Shown piece by piece: positions 6,444-9,913 of a stretch of DNA of 9,913 bases. The stretch comes from CAYQQU01 sp964419545 (lineage in GTDB: Bacteria > Bacteroidota > Bacteroidia > Chitinophagales > Saprospiraceae): NCBI GenBank assembly GCA_964419545.1, contig CAYQQU010000119.1, positions 1-9,913 of the forward strand, in the 5' to 3' direction. Below the pieces are notes generated by a model, which worked only from the letters and a program-made list of their open reading frames with translations, was not told the origin of the DNA and ran no database searches. The position numbers were made by a program, and so were the translations under genes. Every line of letters begins with the position of its first letter. Positions within the stretch are counted from its first letter, which is position 1.

Positions 6444-7664
6444 TCATCGCCGGACGCCCGCGATCGACTGCACGGCGGCAACGGCTCTTTCGATCTCCGC
6501 CTCGGTGGTGTACAGCGATATGCCCATGCGGGTAACGCCGCCCTGTTCGCGCAGGCCGAGCACCTCGATGGCCCGGAGTGCGTAGAAGTGGCCGTCCCAG
6601 GCCAGGATGTTGTGTCCGGCCAGTTCGCGGCAGACCTGCTCCGGCCGTTTGTCGCGGATGGTGAAAGCCAAGGTCGGCGCCCGGTCTTCCGTCTTTACGC
6701 CCGGTCCGATGATCTCGACGCTTTTGATAGCGGCCAGTTGTTGGTACAGCTGACGGGCTAAAGCGATTTCGTGCCGGTGCACCCGCTCCATGGCCGATTC
6801 GATGCGTTGGCGCAGGTTTTCCCCTTCCCCCAGTGACGCGATGAAGTCGACGGCGGCGCTGACCCCGGCAAAAGCGGCGTGGTTGGGGGTGCCCGTTTCG
6901 ATGCGGTGCGGCGCGTGCTGGTAGGCCGTGCGCAGGTGATCGGTAGGCAACCGGTCGAGAAGGCCGGGCCGGGCGTAGAGGATGCCGACGTGCGGGCCGT
7001 AAAATTTGTAAGCCGAGCAAAGCAGAAAATCGCAGCCCGCAGCCTGCACGTCCAGCAGAAAATGGGGTGCGTGATGCACGGCGTCGACCAGCAGCCAGGC
7101 GCCCGTTTGATGGGTGAGCTGGCGCACCTGCTCGACGGCGTTCACCGTGCCGAGCAGGTTGGAGGCGTAGCCCATACACACCAGCCGGGTGCGGTGGTTG
7201 AGCTGCGTTTCCAGGTCGGCGTAGTCGAGGATGCCGTCGGTCATTAACCGGATTTCCCGGACGATGATGCCGTGCTCCCGCAAGGCCAGCCAGGGGCCGC
7301 GATTGGCCTCGTGGTCGAGCTGGGTGATCAGCACTTCATCGCCGGGCTGCAGCACGCGGGCGAAAGCCCGGCTCAGCGCAAAGGCGAGGGAGGTCATATT
7401 GGGACCGAAAGAGATGGTGTGCGGCCCTTCTGCCCCGAGCAAGGCGGCCGTTTTTTCGCGCGCCTCGTCGATGACCCGGTCCGTTTCCTGCGAGGTGACG
7501 AACTGCCCGTGCGAATTGGCGTTCGATCGTCGGTAATAGTCGGAGACGGCCTCGATGACGCCGTTGGGCGCCTGGGTGCCCGCCGGGCCGTCCAGATACA
7601 CCAGCGGACTGCCGTCGGCCTGCCGCTGAAGGGAAGGGAACTGCTGCCTGATCTGTTCGTTCAT
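6444..7664 (-). CDS. PLP-dependent class V aminotransferase, cysteine desulfurase-like (VC1184-type) protein
   Basis: A 406-residue cytoplasmic enzyme of fold-type I. I take the ATG at 7664 (MNEQIRQQFPSL). The frame continues upstream to a GTG at 7709, but the extra 15 residues do not look like family sequence. The PLP lysine is K220 in SAYKFYGPHVGILY, and the cofactor aspartate is D194 in LLVDAVHHAPH. N90 (FGPNMTS) and the LDHEANRGPW block (116-125) match the cysteine desulfurase-like subgroup, as does the C-terminal AWDGHFYA (355-362). The mobile loop with the catalytic cysteine of true IscS/SufS enzymes is not evident, so sulfur transfer for Fe-S assembly should not be assumed; the physiological substrate is unknown. 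No sulfur-metabolism partners are in the window. The CPBP protease gene ends 49 bp upstream with no promoter seen between them, so co-transcription is possible. Confidence 0.9.
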   Translation of the reverse strand: MNEQIRQQFPSLQRQADGSPLVYLDGPAGTQAPNGVIEAVSDYYRRSNANSHGQFVTSQETDRVIDEAREKTAALLGAEGPHTISFGPNMTSLAFALSRAFARVLQPGDEVLITQLDHEANRGPWLALREHGIIVREIRLMTDGILDYADLETQLNHRTRLVCMGYASNLLGTVNAVEQVRQLTHQTGAWLLVDAVHHAPHFLLDVQAAGCDFLLCSAYKFYGPHVGILYARPGLLDRLPTDHLRTAYQHAPHRIETGTPNHAAFAGVSAAVDFIASLGEGENLRQRIESAMERVHRHEIALARQLYQQLAAIKSVEIIGPGVKTEDRAPTLAFTIRDKRPEQVCRELAGHNILAWDGHFYALRAIEVLGLREQGGVTRMGISLYTTEAEIERAVAAVQSIAGVRR

Positions 7665-7713
7665 GTGGTTGCGATTGGCTCGAACGGTAAGGTAAGGAAA
7701 TTGGATCACTTTC

Positions 7714-8493
7714 CTATGCGGTGGGCTCTTCCACAGGCTCCTCGGCGGTCGGGGGCCTTTTGAACAGCGAGAAGCGGGCGCCGGGCGCCTGCCGCAGCGT
7801 CAGCCAGATGGACAAGGCAATGGTGGCCATACGGAACAGGTTGGGCCACAATCCGCCCAGGGCGTTATCTCCGGCGCTGAAGGCCGTCCAGTACAGGTTC
7901 ATCAGCAGGTGAAAAGCGATGGGCACCCATAGGTTTTCGTTCCAGGCGATGTACAGCCAGCTGAACCATAAGCCTCCTAAGAGGGTAACCAGAAAAATAC
8001 CGATCGTTTCGCCCACTTCGTTGCTTTGGTAAAGATGGCCGAGACCGAAGAACAAAGCCATCGGCAGGGCGGCGATGAAAAACGGGAGCCCTACCCGGCG
8101 GAACAGCTGTCCGAACAGGAAGCCCCGGTAGAGAACTTCTTCGGCAAAAGCGGCCAGGAGGCAGGTCAATACCAATTGCCGCCAATTGAGCGTCCATTGA
8201 AAATCAGCCAGTACGGCGTAGCCCAGCAGCATGGGCAAGGTGCACAGTCCGGCTACGCGGAACGCTCCCGCCAGGCTGCCCCCCAGCCCGAGCTCCCGCC
8301 AGGCTGATCGCGGATAATAGAGTAAAGCAAGGACGGCAAGCGGCAACACGACGTACCAGAACATTCGATTTGCCACCCGGCCGGCGACGAGAACCCATTC
8401 CGAAGCTGCGTTGTTGTAAATAAAGAGGGGCCACTCCTGATCGGCAAGGTAAAAAGTGGCCGCTGTGAACAGAGCAATCATTATTTTTTTCAT
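7714..8493 (-). CDS. CPBP family intramembrane glutamic endopeptidase
   Basis: A 259-residue polytopic membrane protein. The start at ATG 8493 (MKKIMIALFT) places a hydrophobic segment at the N-terminus. The frame extends to 8610, but that part overlaps the promoter-like region and has no membrane or family character. The three CPBP (Abi/Rce1-like, M79-related) motifs are complete: EEVLYR (E118, E119, R123), FxxxH (F149, H153) and HxxxN (H195, N199). Hydrophobic segments near 45-60, 78-95, 106-118, 136-150, 164-182 and 188-203 fit the expected membrane core. Members of the family cleave substrates within or near the membrane; some process prenylated proteins, others take part in bacteriocin self-immunity. 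Nothing nearby (no small peptide gene or lantibiotic genes) points to immunity, so the role is open. The C-terminus ends in a short acidic tail (PTAEEPVEEPTA). Confidence 0.92.
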   Translation of the reverse strand: MKKIMIALFTAATFYLADQEWPLFIYNNAASEWVLVAGRVANRMFWYVVLPLAVLALLYYPRSAWRELGLGGSLAGAFRVAGLCTLPMLLGYAVLADFQWTLNWRQLVLTCLLAAFAEEVLYRGFLFGQLFRRVGLPFFIAALPMALFFGLGHLYQSNEVGETIGIFLVTLLGGLWFSWLYIAWNENLWVPIAFHLLMNLYWTAFSAGDNALGGLWPNLFRMATIALSIWLTLRQAPGARFSLFKRPPTAEEPVEEPTA

Positions 8494-8518
8494 CTTGCAG
8501 TTGAATTTTGTGTTGGGG

Positions 8519-8526
8519 CAAATATG
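8519..8526 (-). promoter_or_regulatory. Possible -7 promoter box (CATATTTG) upstream of the CPBP protease gene
   Basis: On the minus strand CATATTTG matches the Bacteroidota TAnnTTTG box except for the first base. A T-rich GTTTTC lies about 16 nt further upstream, roughly where a -33 element could sit. Transcription from it would leave a leader of about 19 nt before the ATG at 8493. The match is imperfect and rests on position and composition only. Confidence 0.3.
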
Positions 8527-8582
8527 CAAAGTCCGAGCCTGCGAAAACAGAAAGTGGGGCGAGCGTCCGTCGCTTTGCCGCG

Positions 8583-8610
8583 AATGACAAGGTTCCGGGA
8601 CCAATGACAA
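8583..8610. repeat. Direct repeat AATGACAA flanking a 12-bp imperfect palindrome in the divergent intergenic region
   Basis: AATGACAA occurs at 8583-8590 and 8603-8610, exactly 20 bp apart. The bases between them (GGTTCCGGGACC, 8591-8602) form an inverted repeat with a single G-T pair in place of a complementary pair. The unit lies in the 193-bp gap between the divergent CPBP and universal-stress genes, about 76 bp from the latter's start and 89 bp from the former's. A two-turn spacing of repeats is typical of sites for cooperative regulators, so an operator is possible. This is inference from geometry only; no known consensus was recognised. Confidence 0.35.
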
Positions 8611-8686
8611 AGCTCAGGGGCCACTGGTCGGTCTCTTTTGCGAAAGGCTTACCTCGGCATTCTTCATAGCTAAAAAACTTGACCTG

Positions 8687-9832
8687 ATGAAACTAATCGA
8701 CCGCATTCTCATGGCCACTGATTTTCTGGAAGAATCAGAATACGTGATTGCCCAGGCCCTTCATTTAGCCCAAAAGTTCGAGTCGGAGATCATCCCCATG
8801 TACGTGTTGCCCGAAAACCTGAAAGACGATAAGGTGAAGCGCATGCTGGAGGGTACCGTAGAGACCAAGATGACGGAGCTGCAAAAACGCTTATCCCAAG
8901 CAGGCGTGCGGGCGGGCGAACCGATCGTTCTTCCCGGCCGGGCCTACGTCGCGATCGTCGATAGCGCCGAACGCGTGGACGCCAACGTGATCATCATCGG
9001 CGCGGGGGCCCGCACCGAGGGCGATAAGAAACAACTGGGCGTTACCGCCGGCCGGATCATTCGGCGGTCGGACAAGCCGGTATGGGTGGTAAAACCCAAC
9101 CAGTCGCCCGGCGTCAAAACCATCCTCTGCCCGATCGATTTTTCCGAACCTTCCGAACTGGCCTTGAAAAACGCGATCGCCATCGCCCGCCGGTTCGAGG
9201 CCGAGCTTATCGTTTTCAGCGTTTACGAGCCCACCAGCTCCCGCGGAACGGCCTATGCCGAAGAATGGGAAGCGCAGGGCCGCCTCGGTCTTTCAGAATA
9301 CCGGACCCAGCTGGGCAAGCATTTGTTGCAGTTCAACTGGCACGGCGTCAAATGGGAAAAAGAAGTGCGTTCGGGAGCACCCGAAACCGAGATCCTCGAC
9401 GCCATCTATCGCCACCAGGCGGACCTGCTGTGTATGGGCGCTACCGGCCGCAGCGGCCTGCAACGCCTCATTATGGGCAGCGTCACCGAAAAGGTGATCC
9501 GGGAAATACCGTGCAATTTCATCATTACCAAATCGGAAGATGTCATCAAGCTGCAGCTGGAAAAGACGATACGCGACATCAACAGCCAGTACCAGATTGC
9601 CAACCAACTCATGCAGGAGGGATTCCTCGAAGAAGCCATTCACGAGTTCAAGATCTGCCTGGGCATCAGCGATATGCACCTGCCTACTTTATTCGGGCTG
9701 GCCAAGACCTACGAAAAACTCGGCGAAACCGAGATCGCCGAGAATTATCGCAAAATGGCCCAGGACGTCCTGAAATCCATGTGGGAAGCCGGCATCGAGG
9801 AAGATATCCGCAAAGGGCGAACGGGGCTGTGA
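8687..9832 (+). CDS. Tandem universal stress protein (two Usp domains) with C-terminal TPR-like extension
   Basis: A 381-residue cytoplasmic protein, the only gene on the plus strand, starting at ATG 8687. The first Usp domain covers about 1-137 (MATDFLEESEYVIAQALHLA, D11) and the second about 143-282 (CPIDFSEPSELALKNAIAIA, D151). The second domain keeps the ATP-binding loop G-2x-G-9x-G-S (G251, G254, G264, S265). The first keeps the spacing but reads G105, A108, G118, V119, so its nucleotide binding is doubtful. Residues about 300-360 are helical and resemble two TPR units (EGFLEEAIHEFKICLGI, then LPTLFGLAKTYEKLGETEIA). Usp proteins act in survival under starvation, oxidative or other stress, often as ATP-dependent regulators. 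The TPR tail suggests a protein partner. The start has no strong Shine-Dalgarno sequence and no clear promoter box. Confidence 0.93.
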   Translation: MKLIDRILMATDFLEESEYVIAQALHLAQKFESEIIPMYVLPENLKDDKVKRMLEGTVETKMTELQKRLSQAGVRAGEPIVLPGRAYVAIVDSAERVDANVIIIGAGARTEGDKKQLGVTAGRIIRRSDKPVWVVKPNQSPGVKTILCPIDFSEPSELALKNAIAIARRFEAELIVFSVYEPTSSRGTAYAEEWEAQGRLGLSEYRTQLGKHLLQFNWHGVKWEKEVRSGAPETEILDAIYRHQADLLCMGATGRSGLQRLIMGSVTEKVIREIPCNFIITKSEDVIKLQLEKTIRDINSQYQIANQLMQEGFLEEAIHEFKICLGISDMHLPTLFGLAKTYEKLGETEIAENYRKMAQDVLKSMWEAGIEEDIRKGRTGL

Positions 9833-9913
9833 ATGGTTCGGGAAAAAAGAAAGCTGACCCGGGCTGAGAGCTTGTTTGGAGGTAGTGCTTTTGAAGCGAA
9901 AAACTCAGATTTT

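Noticed and set aside
6292..7179. 295-codon minus-strand frame overlapping the aminotransferase
   Set aside because: It is an out-of-frame shadow; the aminotransferase frame carries the PLP lysine and family motifs.
7714..8493. CPBP protease as bacteriocin self-immunity or part of a defence system
   Set aside because: No bacteriocin precursor, modification enzyme, toxin, nuclease or other defence gene is nearby, and CPBP proteins are frequent in ordinary chromosomal settings.
9082..9867. 261-codon plus-strand frame overlapping the universal stress protein
   Set aside because: It is an Arg/Pro/His-rich shifted frame of a gene with an intact Usp ATP loop; there is no sign of a frameshift.
9845..9875. 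Possible terminator hairpin around CCCGGG after the stress-protein gene
   Set aside because: Only the six-base CCCGGG core pairs, flanking bases do not extend a stem, and no U-run follows.

Overview
The window is a GC-rich stretch of bacterial chromosome that most resembles the phylum Bacteroidota (perhaps a Saprospiria-like lineage). This rests on the protein families present, on start codons without clear Shine-Dalgarno sequences, and on a TAnnTTTG-type -7 box before one gene. The genus cannot be named from the sequence. There are no tRNA or rRNA genes, insertion sequences, CRISPR arrays or phage genes.

Seven genes lie on the minus strand and cover almost everything from 8493 down to 1. 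In transcription order they are: a CPBP-family intramembrane protease (7714-8493), a class V aminotransferase of the cysteine-desulfurase-like type (6444-7664), a class III nucleotide cyclase fused to a TolB-like domain and TPRs (4292-6355), an NAD(P)-binding extended-SDR protein (3212-4141), a secreted M28 metallopeptidase with an N-terminal metal-binding ribbon and a C-terminal glycogen-binding domain (1265-3205), a small SRPBCC protein (725-1168), and an acyltransferase-like polytopic membrane protein (1-728, cut by the window edge). One gene is on the plus strand: a tandem universal stress protein with a TPR-like tail (8687-9832), divergent from the protease gene.

Spacing suggests at least two transcription units. 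The SDR and M28 genes are 6 bp apart, and the SRPBCC and membrane-protein genes overlap by ATGA. The cyclase has its own promoter-like element. The genes do not form one recognisable pathway. The set looks like housekeeping and signalling genes (cyclase, stress protein, membrane protease) plus a few enzymes of unknown substrate.

I see no convincing new multi-gene system. The points most worth checking are inside proteins and in one intergenic region. The M28 peptidase has His where the catalytic Glu is expected and an unusual three-part architecture. The cyclase keeps its metal and transition-state residues but has lost both adenine-selecting residues. The stress protein is a Usp-Usp-TPR fusion with one degenerate ATP loop. 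The divergent promoter region holds a compact direct-repeat/palindrome structure.
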